In this document: positions 26,756 to 35,454 of the stretch, one piece after another | How positions within the stretch are numbered: the first letter of the stretch is position 1 | How the letters are laid out: each line of letters opens with the position of its first letter | Assembly (NCBI RefSeq): GCF_000317635.1 | Contig: NC_019779.1 | Span: forward strand, 2,294,001 to 2,358,000 | From: Halothece sp. PCC 7418 | GTDB lineage: Bacteria > Cyanobacteriota > Cyanobacteriia > Cyanobacteriales > Rubidibacteraceae | Direction of reading: 5' to 3' | DNA: 64,000 nt | Notes under the pieces: model-generated | What the model saw: only the letters and a program-made list of their open reading frames with translations | What the model was told of the DNA's origin: nothing | Databases searched by the model: none | Made by a program: the position numbers and the translations under genes

Positions 26756-27550
26756 TCAAGATTTAATTTTGTGAGCAGTGCGTAAAATTTGCCCCGCAAG
26801 GATTGCAGCACCGAAGCCATTATCAATATTAACAACGCCAATCCCCGCAGCACAAGAGTTTAACATGGTCAGTAACGGCGCGATCCCTTCAAAACTTGCG
26901 CCATAGCCAATGCTGGTGGGAACTGCAATCACTGGACAATCCACCATTCCCGCGACCACACTGGGGAGTGCGCCCTCCATTCCGGCGACCACAATCAGAA
27001 CATTCACTTGACTTAAAAGTTCGCGATGACTGAGTAAGCGGTGAATTCCAGCGACACCCACATCCCACAAACGATTGACATTAAAGCCACACAATTCGGC
27101 GGTGAGGGCTGCTTCTTCGGCGACGGGAATATCCGCAGTTCCTGCGGTTAAAACGCCAATCTTTCCCGCTTGCGGGGGGGGAGAAGCGGTTTCAAGGACA
27201 CAAATGCGAGGGAGGGGATGGTATTTGACCTCTCGGATCTGGCTTTTGATTTGACGAAACACGGGGGGATCAACCCGAGTTGCCATAATAACAGAAGCGG
27301 GATAATTCTCAGCGAAATGATTCGTTTGATCCCGCATCTTTATCATAATTTGTGCAATTTGATCTGGCGTTTTCCCTGGCCCCCAAATCACTTCTGGAAA
27401 TCCTGTTCTTAACGCCCGATGATGATCCACTTTTGCAAAATCAGCAATGGGTTCAAAAGCCAGATGTTTCAGTTTTTCTTGTGCCGTTTCTGGGGAAATT
27501 TCCCCTCTAGCGACAGCATTTAAAAGCGTATTTAAGGCTTGCGCTTCCAT
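26756..27550 (-). CDS. larB: Nickel-pincer cofactor biosynthesis protein LarB
   Basis: 264 aa. LarB carboxylates and hydrolyses nicotinate adenine dinucleotide in the first step of the nickel-pincer nucleotide cofactor (lactate racemase cofactor). It belongs to the PurE-like AIR carboxylase family. Visible: N-terminal helical LLNAVARGEISPETAQEKL, then RTGFPEVIWGPGKT, the Rossmann-like VLTAGTADIPVAEEA, VAGMEGALPSVVAG, and the C-terminal PTSIGYGASFEGIAPLL. It is the last gene of a three-gene minus-strand operon, 3 bp after the binding-protein gene. larC and larE are not in the window. Confidence 0.9.
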   Translation of the reverse strand: MEAQALNTLLNAVARGEISPETAQEKLKHLAFEPIADFAKVDHHRALRTGFPEVIWGPGKTPDQIAQIMIKMRDQTNHFAENYPASVIMATRVDPPVFRQIKSQIREVKYHPLPRICVLETASPPPQAGKIGVLTAGTADIPVAEEAALTAELCGFNVNRLWDVGVAGIHRLLSHRELLSQVNVLIVVAGMEGALPSVVAGMVDCPVIAVPTSIGYGASFEGIAPLLTMLNSCAAGIGVVNIDNGFGAAILAGQILRTAHKIKS

Positions 27551-27553
27551 TAA

Positions 27554-29314
27554 TTATTCCTGACTAATTCTTAACTCTTCAATATTCCAGAATGTTCCGC
27601 CGAGTGCAGAATATTCGACTCCTTCAACGCGATCGCGCACCGCAGCTAAAGATAGAGGATTCACTAAATAAATATAGGGTAAATGTTCCTGTACAATATC
27701 TTGGGCTTCTGCGTAAAGTGCTTTTCGTTTGCTTTCATCTAACTCTCTCGATGCTTCAATATAAAGGGCTTCAATCTCTTTTTCCCATTGTCTCACTTTT
27801 CGATTTTCCACAGGTGTTGTTCCCTGTCGCGCGGATTGATTAAAGGTATGTAAATTGCCATCCGTTCGCCATAAATTAATCCCAAAATGGGGTTCATTCC
27901 CTCCTGTAAATCCTAATAAATGACATTCCCAATCGAGAGAATTAGAAAGTTTATCCACTAAGACATTAAACTGAATCGGTGTAAAATCAACCGTAATTCC
28001 GATTTTAGCTAAATCTTGTTTGATTTGGGCTCCCATTGCTTCCCTGCTTTTATTCCCTGCATTAGTAATTAATGTAAAGCGAACTTGGTTTCCATCCTCG
28101 TCTAATAAGTTTCCTTCGTTATTATATTGGAAGCCAGCATCTAAGAGTAATTGTTTTGCTTTTTCTGGATCGTAACCATAGCTTTTAACATCTTCCTCGT
28201 AATAAGGAGATTGTACCGAAATCGGTGAATTTTGCAGTTCCCCTAACCCCCGAAATAAATTATTAATCATCTGTTGGCGATTGATTCCATAGGCGACTGC
28301 TTTTCTAAATTCCAGACTATTAAACCAACGAGACTTAATGGGATCAACTAAGGGTTCACCGTTGCGAGTTCCCGTATTTAAGTTAAACCCAATAAAGGTC
28401 GTTCCGTATTGAGGACCGCCATTATAAATCGTAAAGTTTCCTCGGTCTTCTTCTTGTTTCAATAAAGAAAAATAGTCAGGAGTGACCCCAATAGAATCTA
28501 ATCCACCTGATCGAAATTGTAATAAAGCCGTATCTTGATTTTCTACAATCTGCCAAATTACACGATCAATATAAGGTAATTGATTTCCTTGTTCATCTTT
28601 TTCCCAATAAAAGGGATTTTTCTCAAAGATAACGCGCTCACTGGTGGAATATCCAGCTAACTGATAACGACCATTGACGACAATATCTTGAGGCGGAGTA
28701 TCTACGCCCCATTTTGATAAGAAAAGCGGTGTTCCCTCTGCATCTGTTTTTTGTACCGAGTCAATCAAAGCGTGTTTCGGCATAATTGAAATACTGGTAC
28801 TTTGTAAGAACGGCGCGAACGGTTCAGGAACAGTAAATTTAACCGTTTGACGATCTACTTTTTCCACCGTAGGAAATTCACCACTCTCGCCAATTCTTAA
28901 GCTATCTCTTGTATTATTGGGAATTTTAGGATTAAGAATTAAGTCATTATAAGTAAAGACCACATCATCTGCTGTTAACGGTTCACCATCTGACCATTTT
29001 AAGTTTTCTTTGAGTCTAAAAGTAATTTCTTTTTTATTCTCAGAAATTTCCCAAGATTTCGCCAAAGCAGGCTTGATTTCTCCTGTCAGTGGGTTTTGTT
29101 CAACTAAGCCTTCATAGGTTAAACCAAAAACATTCGGTGACTCTTGAGAGAGAACCGCATTAAACGTTTTTGGATCACTTAAAATAGATTGAACAACTTG
29201 CGGAACATCGGCTGCAGTGCTTTCAATAATTGCAGGGTTACAGGCGGTCAGTAAGCTAGCAAGAAAAGCAAAAACAAGAGAAATGAGAAAACGAGTTTGA
29301 TGTTTCAAGAACAT
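27554..29314 (-). CDS. ABC transporter substrate-binding lipoprotein (family 5)
   Basis: A 586-aa periplasmic binding protein of the peptide/nickel family (SBP_bac_5). Lipoprotein signal with lipobox SLLTAC (Cys about residue 25). Family features: FGLTYEGLVEQNPLTGEIKPALA, FRLKENLKWSDGEPLTADDVVFTY, KAVAYGINRQQMINNLFRG and the late EAQDIVQEHLPYIYLVNP. The substrate could be peptides or, given larB 3 bp downstream, nickel. The second option is inference. It lies 14 bp after the metallophosphatase gene. Confidence 0.92.
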   Translation of the reverse strand: MFLKHQTRFLISLVFAFLASLLTACNPAIIESTAADVPQVVQSILSDPKTFNAVLSQESPNVFGLTYEGLVEQNPLTGEIKPALAKSWEISENKKEITFRLKENLKWSDGEPLTADDVVFTYNDLILNPKIPNNTRDSLRIGESGEFPTVEKVDRQTVKFTVPEPFAPFLQSTSISIMPKHALIDSVQKTDAEGTPLFLSKWGVDTPPQDIVVNGRYQLAGYSTSERVIFEKNPFYWEKDEQGNQLPYIDRVIWQIVENQDTALLQFRSGGLDSIGVTPDYFSLLKQEEDRGNFTIYNGGPQYGTTFIGFNLNTGTRNGEPLVDPIKSRWFNSLEFRKAVAYGINRQQMINNLFRGLGELQNSPISVQSPYYEEDVKSYGYDPEKAKQLLLDAGFQYNNEGNLLDEDGNQVRFTLITNAGNKSREAMGAQIKQDLAKIGITVDFTPIQFNVLVDKLSNSLDWECHLLGFTGGNEPHFGINLWRTDGNLHTFNQSARQGTTPVENRKVRQWEKEIEALYIEASRELDESKRKALYAEAQDIVQEHLPYIYLVNPLSLAAVRDRVEGVEYSALGGTFWNIEELRISQE

Positions 29315-29328
29315 TTTTGATTTCCTAT

Positions 29329-30246
29329 TTAATCAGAATTGGTCTTCCTAGAAATAATGGCGCGATCAATCATTTTGCCATCTTTATTAATCCCACGGAT
29401 TGCCATTTGGTCCGCATAGACATCATAACTAGCAAAACTCAGTTGACTGGTAGCATAATCTGTCCAATCTGATTCTCCCACAGGACGTAATTTTGCCCCT
29501 GCACCACAGGTTAAATAAGTTGTGCCATTAATGGGTTGGGTTCGTTCATAATGATGTTCGTGACCATTAATATAAAGTTGAACATTATAGTGTTTAAATA
29601 ATGGAGTCAGTTGCGACACTAAACGCTGATTTGTCCCATAAACCCCAGAAGAATAAATATTATGATGTCCAAAGACAATTTTCCAAGGTGCGCTAGACTG
29701 ACTTAGCTGTTCATCTAACCATTCCAGTTGCTGATCCCAGTCTGCATTGCGATTGGTATCTAAGGCAAAAAATTGGACAATTGAGCGCTTGAAAGTGTAG
29801 TATCTATCCTGCATATTAAAATAAGGATATTCCAATTGTTGCGTCCCATTTTTGGTGCGAATATCATGATTCCCTAAACAGGCATAAAATTTAACCCCTT
29901 GTTGTAAAAGAGGCTGATACGGACGCTCAAAAACGGTTTGTATTTTCTCCATTTCGCCATTATTATAGATATTATCTCCGGCTAAAATAGCAAGGGGGAA
30001 CGGAGAACGACGATAAAATTTTGTCATTGCTTTTGCCACTGCATATTGTCCATTATTCCCTGTTCCCGTATCAGCCAGGGAGACAAAACGTAACCTCGGT
30101 TCGCCTTCGGGAAGACTTAATTCAGGATTACCCAATAAATCTGCACTTCCTTGGGCGTTCGCTTGATCGAAGCTAGAAAGTTGAGTGGCGATGATCCCAC
30201 CAATACCAGTTATTCCCAACAGGGTAAGCAGTTCACGTCGTTTCAT
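29329..30246 (-). CDS. Exported metallophosphoesterase, Tat-type signal
   Basis: 305-aa calcineurin-like phosphatase. The N-terminus MKRRELLTLLGITGIGGIIA carries a twin arginine before a hydrophobic stretch, and a probable cleavage site follows at ANAQG. All metal motifs are present: LADTGTG, AGDNIYN, LGNHDI, FGHHNIYSSG and INGHEHHYE. It resembles purple acid or tartrate-resistant phosphatases. It leads the operon with the binding lipoprotein and larB, and TatC (21031) would export it. Confidence 0.88.
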   Translation of the reverse strand: MKRRELLTLLGITGIGGIIATQLSSFDQANAQGSADLLGNPELSLPEGEPRLRFVSLADTGTGNNGQYAVAKAMTKFYRRSPFPLAILAGDNIYNNGEMEKIQTVFERPYQPLLQQGVKFYACLGNHDIRTKNGTQQLEYPYFNMQDRYYTFKRSIVQFFALDTNRNADWDQQLEWLDEQLSQSSAPWKIVFGHHNIYSSGVYGTNQRLVSQLTPLFKHYNVQLYINGHEHHYERTQPINGTTYLTCGAGAKLRPVGESDWTDYATSQLSFASYDVYADQMAIRGINKDGKMIDRAIISRKTNSD

Positions 30247-30379
30247 AAGTGAGTTTGTTGGTTTGCTGTTTCGATTTTAATGCAGAGAAAGGCTTGTCGA
30301 GAGAGTAGAGAAGGTTTAACTTTAAAAAGTAAACAGAGCAGCAGTGGCTAATTAAGAACAAATAACCACGAACGAAAAT

Positions 30380-31153
30380 ATGGATATTATTCCAGCAATT
30401 GATTTATTAGAGGGAAAATGTGTTCGTCTCTATCAGGGCGATTATAATCAAGTGGAGGTCTTCAGCGATCGCGCTGTAGAAATGGCAAAGCAGTGGGAGG
30501 AACAAGGGGCAACTCGTTTGCATCTAGTGGATTTAGATGGGGCAAAAGCGGGAAAACCGATGAATCAAAGCACCATTGCTGAAATTGTAGAAACGGTTTC
30601 TGTTCCTGTGCAAGTCGGGGGAGGATTGCGCGATCGCGCGAGTATTGCTGAACTGTTATCATTAGGGGTAAGTAATGCCATTGTAGGAACCATTGCCGTT
30701 GAACAACCCGAACTCGTACAAGCCCTCTGTCAAGAATTTCCCCAACAGATCACCATTGGCATTGATGCCCGTAACGGAAAAGTAGCAACCCGTGGCTGGT
30801 TAGAGACTTCAGAAATCAGGGCGAAAGACTTAGCGCAACAAATGGCAAATCAGGGCGCAGCAGCGATTATCTACACAGATATTCACCGCGATGGAACGCT
30901 AACAGGTCCGAATTTAGAAGCATTGCGAGATTTAGCGGAAAATGTGTCGATTCCTGTGATTGCTTCAGGAGGAATGAGTTCAATTACAGATTTACTCAGT
31001 TTACTCTCACTTGAACCCATTGGCGTAACCGGTGCAATTTTAGGACGCGCCCTTTATGCGAATAAAATTGATTTGAGAGAAGCGGTACAAGCGGTTGGAA
31101 ATGGGCGGTTACAAGATGTTCCTCCAAATGGCGATTTTCCCACATTTGCTTAA
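30380..31153 (+). CDS. hisA: ProFAR isomerase, histidine biosynthesis
   Basis: 257-aa TIM-barrel enzyme isomerising ProFAR to PRFAR. Signatures: [22 protein letters not shown] (catalytic Asp), [36 protein letters not shown] (second catalytic Asp) and VIASGGMSS. The slightly long C-terminal tail is typical of cyanobacteria. It stands alone and is divergent from the metallophosphatase gene. Confidence 0.96.
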   Translation: MDIIPAIDLLEGKCVRLYQGDYNQVEVFSDRAVEMAKQWEEQGATRLHLVDLDGAKAGKPMNQSTIAEIVETVSVPVQVGGGLRDRASIAELLSLGVSNAIVGTIAVEQPELVQALCQEFPQQITIGIDARNGKVATRGWLETSEIRAKDLAQQMANQGAAAIIYTDIHRDGTLTGPNLEALRDLAENVSIPVIASGGMSSITDLLSLLSLEPIGVTGAILGRALYANKIDLREAVQAVGNGRLQDVPPNGDFPTFA

Positions 31154-31166
31154 TGCTTTTTTCCCT

Positions 31167-31287
31167 TATAGCAATATGATCTCATTTGTAAAAACTAGCT
31201 CAACATTACGATCCCCCCCACCCCCTTACCTAACGGGGGAATTAAAGGGGGATTGCTGGGGGGTATAACTGATTTAGGATTGCTATA
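31167..31287. repeat. MITE-like element with TATAGCAAT ends
   Basis: A 121-bp element bounded by the 9-bp inverted repeat TATAGCAAT (31167-31175) and ATTGCTATA (31279-31287). The interior has C-runs and G-runs that can pair (CCCCCTTACCTAACGGGGG). It lies between hisA and a Uma2 gene, has no coding capacity, and could terminate both convergent transcripts. Confidence 0.65.
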
Positions 31288-31309
31288 GTTTGAGAAGGGA
31301 GTAAATGGC

Positions 31310-31879
31310 TTAAAAAATTCCTTCATAAATGTCAGCGAGGGTGATTTTAGTTCCCAGTGATTCTAATGGGATTTCTTCTGTCAATTCTTCCAAAATCTGT
31401 AAATTCCATTGCTTCTCATTTCCTCGTTGATAAAGCATCACCAAACATTTTTTCTGATCCACTAATACATAGTCTTGAAGCATTTCTAAACTGCGATAAA
31501 AACCAAATTTTCGCCCTTGATCATAATCTCGTGTTGACTCAGATAAAACTTCAATAATCACCACAGGATTGGTTACAGTCGTTTGAGTATTTTCATAATA
31601 AATGGGGTCACCGTCAAGAATCATTAAATCAGGATAAGTGAAAACCTCGCTGGCTGGAATCCATAAACGCACATTTTCCATGTAAACAGGTGCATTTTTG
31701 CCTTTCAGTCCTAACCTTAAAGTAATATAAATATTACCTGTAATCAAATTATGTCGAGTTGTTCCTCCAGCCATGGGGATAATTTCTCCATTAATAAATT
31801 CGTGGCGAATCTGAGCGTCTGATTCCCACTCTAAATATTCTTGGGGGGTATAAACGTTTTGCGTTAATTGAGTCACCAT
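31310..31879 (-). CDS. Uma2-family putative nuclease (DUF820)
   Basis: 189 aa. Typical features: YTPQEYLEWESDAQIRHEFINGEIIPMAGGT, YPDLMILDGDP, NPVVIIEVLSESTRDYDQGRKF (catalytic-type D/E/K core) and LQDYVLVDQKK. It is closely similar in layout to the Uma2 gene at 54834. Biological role unknown. Single gene. Confidence 0.88.
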   Translation of the reverse strand: MVTQLTQNVYTPQEYLEWESDAQIRHEFINGEIIPMAGGTTRHNLITGNIYITLRLGLKGKNAPVYMENVRLWIPASEVFTYPDLMILDGDPIYYENTQTTVTNPVVIIEVLSESTRDYDQGRKFGFYRSLEMLQDYVLVDQKKCLVMLYQRGNEKQWNLQILEELTEEIPLESLGTKITLADIYEGIF

Positions 31880-32039
31880 AATTGCATCTCAAATTCTTCA
31901 CTATTTCTACAGATGATCGGAATTAAGGAATGCGTTCTCTAATTCTTACCAAGCAACTCAGTAGATGTTATGCTTCCCACAGTATATCCCTACCTTTATA
32001 AGTCATTACTGACCACTGCTACTGCTGTTCTAGATAACA

Positions 32040-32073
32040 AAGAACCAAGAACCAAGAACCAAGAACCAAGAAC
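32040..32073. repeat. AAGAACC heptamer run
   Basis: Four to five tandem AAGAACC/CAAGAAC heptamers upstream of the DUF554 gene, the same class as the heptamer runs at 1387, 43185 and 48618. Confidence 0.7.
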
Positions 32074-32118
32074 AAAAATTAAGAATGTACTTGACTAATC
32101 CGATCATTACTATATACT

Positions 32119-32868
32119 ATGCTAATTGATTTTTGGTTAAAAACCAGTGGCACTTGGATTAATATCTTAACCGTTATTATTGGAACTATTATCGGACTTT
32201 CTCTAAAACAAAAACTTCCAGCAAAAATTAAGACCATTATTCCCCAAGGAATTGGTTTACTAACCCTTTGGTTAGGGTTTTCGATGGCGGGAGAACTGTC
32301 TCAAGTTCAAGTGGGAAACTTTCCAGGAGTGATTGTAGGGTTAATGTCTATTATTATTGGTGGTGCGTTAGGGGAATGGTGGTGTATTGAAGAAAGATTA
32401 AATGGAATTGGGGATTGGTTAAAATATCAGTTTCGTTCTTCGGGACAGTTTACAGAAGGATTTGTTGCAACCAGTATTTTATTTTGTGTGGGACCCGTTG
32501 CCTTAGTGGGAAGTATTAATAATGGTTTATTAGGGGATAATACATTATTGCTTTTGAAAGCAATTATGGATGGAATTTCTTCGATTCCTTTTGCGAGTCG
32601 CTATGGAATTGGGGTTGGTTTTTCGGTACTCGTGATTTTAGTGTATCAAGGGGGAATTTCGTTACTCGCTGGATTATTCGCTGCTAATTTAGATAATCCA
32701 GCGAATCATCCTTTAATTTTATTAATTACGGGAATTGGGGGATTAATGATTCTCGGAATTGGCTTAAATTTATTGGAAATTGCAAAAGTGAGAGTGGCTG
32801 CTTTTTTGCCTGCTTTATTGATTGCACCTCTTTTTTACGGGTTACTTCAATTATTATCTTACAAGTAG
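32119..32868 (+). CDS. DUF554-family membrane protein
   Basis: A 249-aa polytopic membrane protein with about seven helices. Family traits: the N-terminal GTWINILTVIIGTIIGL, a central IEERLNGIGDWLKYQF, then FVATSILFCVGPVALVGSINNGLLGD and SIPFASRYGIGVGFSVL. The function of DUF554 (YdfK-like) is unknown and a transport role is only suspected. The upstream gap has a short AAGAACC heptamer run (about 32040-32073). Confidence 0.85.
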   Translation: MLIDFWLKTSGTWINILTVIIGTIIGLSLKQKLPAKIKTIIPQGIGLLTLWLGFSMAGELSQVQVGNFPGVIVGLMSIIIGGALGEWWCIEERLNGIGDWLKYQFRSSGQFTEGFVATSILFCVGPVALVGSINNGLLGDNTLLLLKAIMDGISSIPFASRYGIGVGFSVLVILVYQGGISLLAGLFAANLDNPANHPLILLITGIGGLMILGIGLNLLEIAKVRVAAFLPALLIAPLFYGLLQLLSYK

Positions 32869-32889
32869 AAGTTTTAGAGAGAAGATTTA

Positions 32890-32934
32890 TTAAAGATTTC
32901 TATAAATATCGCTGCGATGATCTGTCGATCTAGT
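32890..32934 (-). pseudogene. C-terminal remnant of a RelE/ParE-type toxin
   Basis: Directly after the antitoxin stop, the same frame reads TRSTDHRSDIYRNL and a stop. DHRSDIYRNL resembles the last strand of RelE/ParE toxins (H-R-x-D-I-Y-R). The rest of the toxin is missing here, so this looks like a deletion remnant. Confidence 0.5.
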
Positions 32935-33222
32935 TTAATCGCGTATAGAGACATTTGCGGTCTCTAAACTATCGAAAAAATCATCATAATCAACATAATT
33001 ATCATCTTCAACCGTGTCTAAACGGAAATCTCCTTCTTTGATATCAATCTGATCTTCAGCATCTTCAATTAATTTCAAAAAAAGCTGATAGTCTTGCTCA
33101 GAGATTAAATATAAAGAGTTTTGGTCTGAACGTTGGATCAGGGTTGGCTCAGAATCAGGTTTAATTTCTTCTAAAAGTTCTACTAACTTTTCTCTAATTT
33201 GTTCTGAAGCAAGATTAATCAT
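32935..33222 (-). CDS. Probable antitoxin, Phd/YefM-like, toxin decayed
   Basis: 95 aa, acidic. The N-terminus INLASEQIREKLVELLEEIK is followed by TLIQRSDQNSLYLISEQDYQLFLKLIEDAED, the layout of Phd/YefM-type antitoxins (DNA-binding N-terminus, then an acidic toxin-binding tail). No intact toxin gene adjoins it, but toxin-like fragments occur on both sides. It may be an orphan antitoxin. Confidence 0.6.
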   Translation of the reverse strand: MINLASEQIREKLVELLEEIKPDSEPTLIQRSDQNSLYLISEQDYQLFLKLIEDAEDQIDIKEGDFRLDTVEDDNYVDYDDFFDSLETANVSIRD

Positions 33223-33259
33223 AGTTTTTGCTATTCCTACTTTCCGACTACATGAGAGA

Positions 33260-33734
33260 CCGTAGGGTGGGCAATGCCCACCCTACAAAGTGTAACTTGA
33301 TGGACGAGTATTATTAGCCAGATCTGCTATAGCAGCTTTAATCTGTTGTACTTTATCTGATGGAATTGAGCGCAAATCTTTTTTAATTTGTCGAGCTAGT
33401 TTCTATCAAGTTTGGGGGATCGGTTATAATCCGTGTTGGGTTTCGCTATCCTCTACCCAACCTACCTTTGATCTGGGTTTGATCTCTTATCAATTGATAC
33501 AAATTAGATAACCACAAAGACCGTGGGGTGGGCATTGCCCACCCTACAAAGTGTAACTGTTGTACTTTATCTGATGGAATTGAGCGCAAATCTTTTTAAT
33601 GTGTCGAGCTAGTTTATGTCAAGTTTGGGGGATCGGTTATAATCCGTGTTGGGTTTCGCTATCCTCTACCCAACCTACCTTTGATCTGGGTTTGATCTCT
33701 TATCAAGAGATACAAATTAAATAACCACAAAGAC
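33260..33734. repeat. Tandem duplication carrying two REP families
   Basis: Unit 1 (33260-33520, 261 bp) and unit 2 (33521-33734, 214 bp) are near-identical, except that unit 2 lacks about 45 bp. Each unit contains a GTAGGGTGGGC palindrome (33262-33286; 33523-33547), a toxin-like fragment, and a REP of the RAYT family (33433-33465; 33646-33678). The junction falls at CCACAAAGAC. Confidence 0.85.
33283..33399 (-). pseudogene. N-terminal RelE-type toxin fragment
   Basis: Reads LARQIKKDLRSIPSDK, VQQIKAAIADLANNTRP, and ends SSYTL with a stop created by the GTAGGGTGGGC repeat. This matches the RelE/Txe N-terminal pattern (A-x-K-x-L-x-x-L-P, then a helix and NPRP). A shortened copy occurs at about 33557-33613 in the second duplication unit. 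No start codon remains. Confidence 0.55.
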
Positions 33735-33778
33735 ACGAAGAACATAAAGAGTTTTTTTAAAGAGGAAACCGAATTTTT

Positions 33779-34069
33779 ATGCAAAAACCAAATATTAAAC
33801 TGATTCAAAACTCAAAAGGAAGTAATCAGGCTTTAGTCTATTGTAATGGATATACTATGAAACATAATAATAACTCTCAGCTTTGGTGTCACTACCTCAG
33901 AAAAGCTCATTGGAATGGTACAATTTATCAACTTTGGTGGGATAGTGGGAGTTCGTTGGGAAGAAAATATGCAATGTCTCCTTTAGGAAATATTCCCATG
34001 TTCAATGAAGTGGCTCATGCTTATCCTCATTGGAAAATGGTTGTTAAGCGAGCTAAAATTGAACGTTAA
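33779..34069 (+). CDS. Hypothetical protein, possibly truncated
   Basis: A 96-aa Trp- and Tyr-rich protein. The segment QALVYCNGYTMKHNNNSQLW then IYQLWWDSGSSLG faintly resembles the first strand-helix-strand of alpha/beta-hydrolase proteins of the DUF726 kind (L-V-x-I-N-G ... W-x-S). The short length would then mean truncation. The resemblance is weak. It follows the tandem REP-bearing duplication, consistent with an eroded region. Confidence 0.45.
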   Translation: MQKPNIKLIQNSKGSNQALVYCNGYTMKHNNNSQLWCHYLRKAHWNGTIYQLWWDSGSSLGRKYAMSPLGNIPMFNEVAHAYPHWKMVVKRAKIER

Positions 34070-34122
34070 TCTTATCTGCTCTGTCTCCCACCTCAATCCA
34101 TCATTTCAACCTTGACAGAACA

Positions 34123-35286
34123 CTAAGTAATAATCCGAGGAAGACGATGTTTAAAACCACATAAAATTTCCCAAGAAATAGTCCCTAACGCTTGCGCCCA
34201 ATCATCGGCTGTAATTGTTTGGTTTCTTTCTTCTCCAATTAATGTTACTAGATCTCCAGCTTGAACGTTTTCGCAATCGGTTACATCTAGCATTAATTGA
34301 TCCATGGTAATTGCGCCAATTTGAGAGACTTTTTTTCCTTTTAAAAGCACTTGTAAACGGTTAGAAAGATTACGGGGAACCCCATCGGCATAACCAATTC
34401 CCACAACCGCAATGCGACAGGGGCGATCTGTGACAAATTGATGTCCGTAGCTGACTCCAGCACCTGCAGGAAGGTCTTTAATTTGGGTAATCCGAGCTTT
34501 TACTTGTAAAGCGGGTTTGAGCGGGGTAATTCCCGCTAATTCGGGAGAAGGAGACAAGCCATAAAGGGCTAAACCGACACGGACTAAATCATAATGAAAA
34601 TTAGCATCTCGTAGGGTTGCAGCGGAGTTGGCGAGATGGAGACAGGGAGGGGTGAAGTTAATGGTTTTCAGTTGCGCGATCGCGCTATCAAATCGGTTTT
34701 GCTGCAACCGCATGAAGGTATCGTCTTTTTCATCGGCTGTGGCTAAATGAGAATAAACACTTTTAATTTCTAATTCTGGATACGCTTGAATCTCAGAGAC
34801 AAAAGCAACTGCATCTTCCCACAACACCCCTAGACGAGACATTCCTGTATCTAACTTTAAATGGACGGGTAAGGTTTTTCCCATCTCCCGTAAGGTTTCC
34901 GCGAAAAAACGCCCTTGTTGCGGGGAACACAAGGTCGGTTCTAAATACCAACGACTGAGGGCTTGAATCTCTTCTACCGTATTAATCGCCCCTAAAACAA
35001 GAATCGGTGCTGTAATTTCGGCAAGACGGAGATCAATTCCTTCTTGTAAGGTTGCCACGGCAAACGCATCACCCCCTGCTGCAATCACGGTTTTTGCCAC
35101 TTTTACCGCACCATGACCATACGCATCTGCTTTCACCACCGCCATCAAGCGGGTGTCTGGGGATAACAATTGTTTGATCGCTTTCACATTATGGGATAAG
35201 GCATTTTCATTAATTTCGACCCATGCGCGATCGGTGTTTAAGGATGACTGAGAGTACACCTCAACACCATTTTGACTTAAGACCAT
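34123..35286 (-). CDS. alr: Alanine racemase
   Basis: 387-aa PLP enzyme converting L-alanine to D-alanine for peptidoglycan. N-terminal TIM barrel with the PLP-lysine motif AVVKADAYGHG (Lys about residue 52), DTGMSRLGV, and HLANSAATL. The C-terminal domain has the catalytic-Tyr region AGVSYGHQF, VVGIGYADGVPR and ITMDQLMLDVT. About fifteen extra residues precede RAWVEINENAL. Normal length. Confidence 0.96.
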   Translation of the reverse strand: MVLSQNGVEVYSQSSLNTDRAWVEINENALSHNVKAIKQLLSPDTRLMAVVKADAYGHGAVKVAKTVIAAGGDAFAVATLQEGIDLRLAEITAPILVLGAINTVEEIQALSRWYLEPTLCSPQQGRFFAETLREMGKTLPVHLKLDTGMSRLGVLWEDAVAFVSEIQAYPELEIKSVYSHLATADEKDDTFMRLQQNRFDSAIAQLKTINFTPPCLHLANSAATLRDANFHYDLVRVGLALYGLSPSPELAGITPLKPALQVKARITQIKDLPAGAGVSYGHQFVTDRPCRIAVVGIGYADGVPRNLSNRLQVLLKGKKVSQIGAITMDQLMLDVTDCENVQAGDLVTLIGEERNQTITADDWAQALGTISWEILCGFKHRLPRIIT

Positions 35287-35454
35287 GAATCACTCCTCAC
35301 TCACCAAACCGACAATCCAATATTGTTATAACTTTACCAACTTCACGGCATAACAACTTGTTCTTGAGACAATCTTGCTAACACAGCCTTCTCATAAAAG
35401 GAAAGAGTGAACAGTTTCAGTATTTCTAGATACTGGTTAAAGTTTCTTGCATAT

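Noticed and set aside
33433-33465. Rho-independent terminator for the antitoxin locus
   Set aside because: The hairpin belongs to the dispersed REP family and lies upstream of the antitoxin gene on its strand, with no T-tract.
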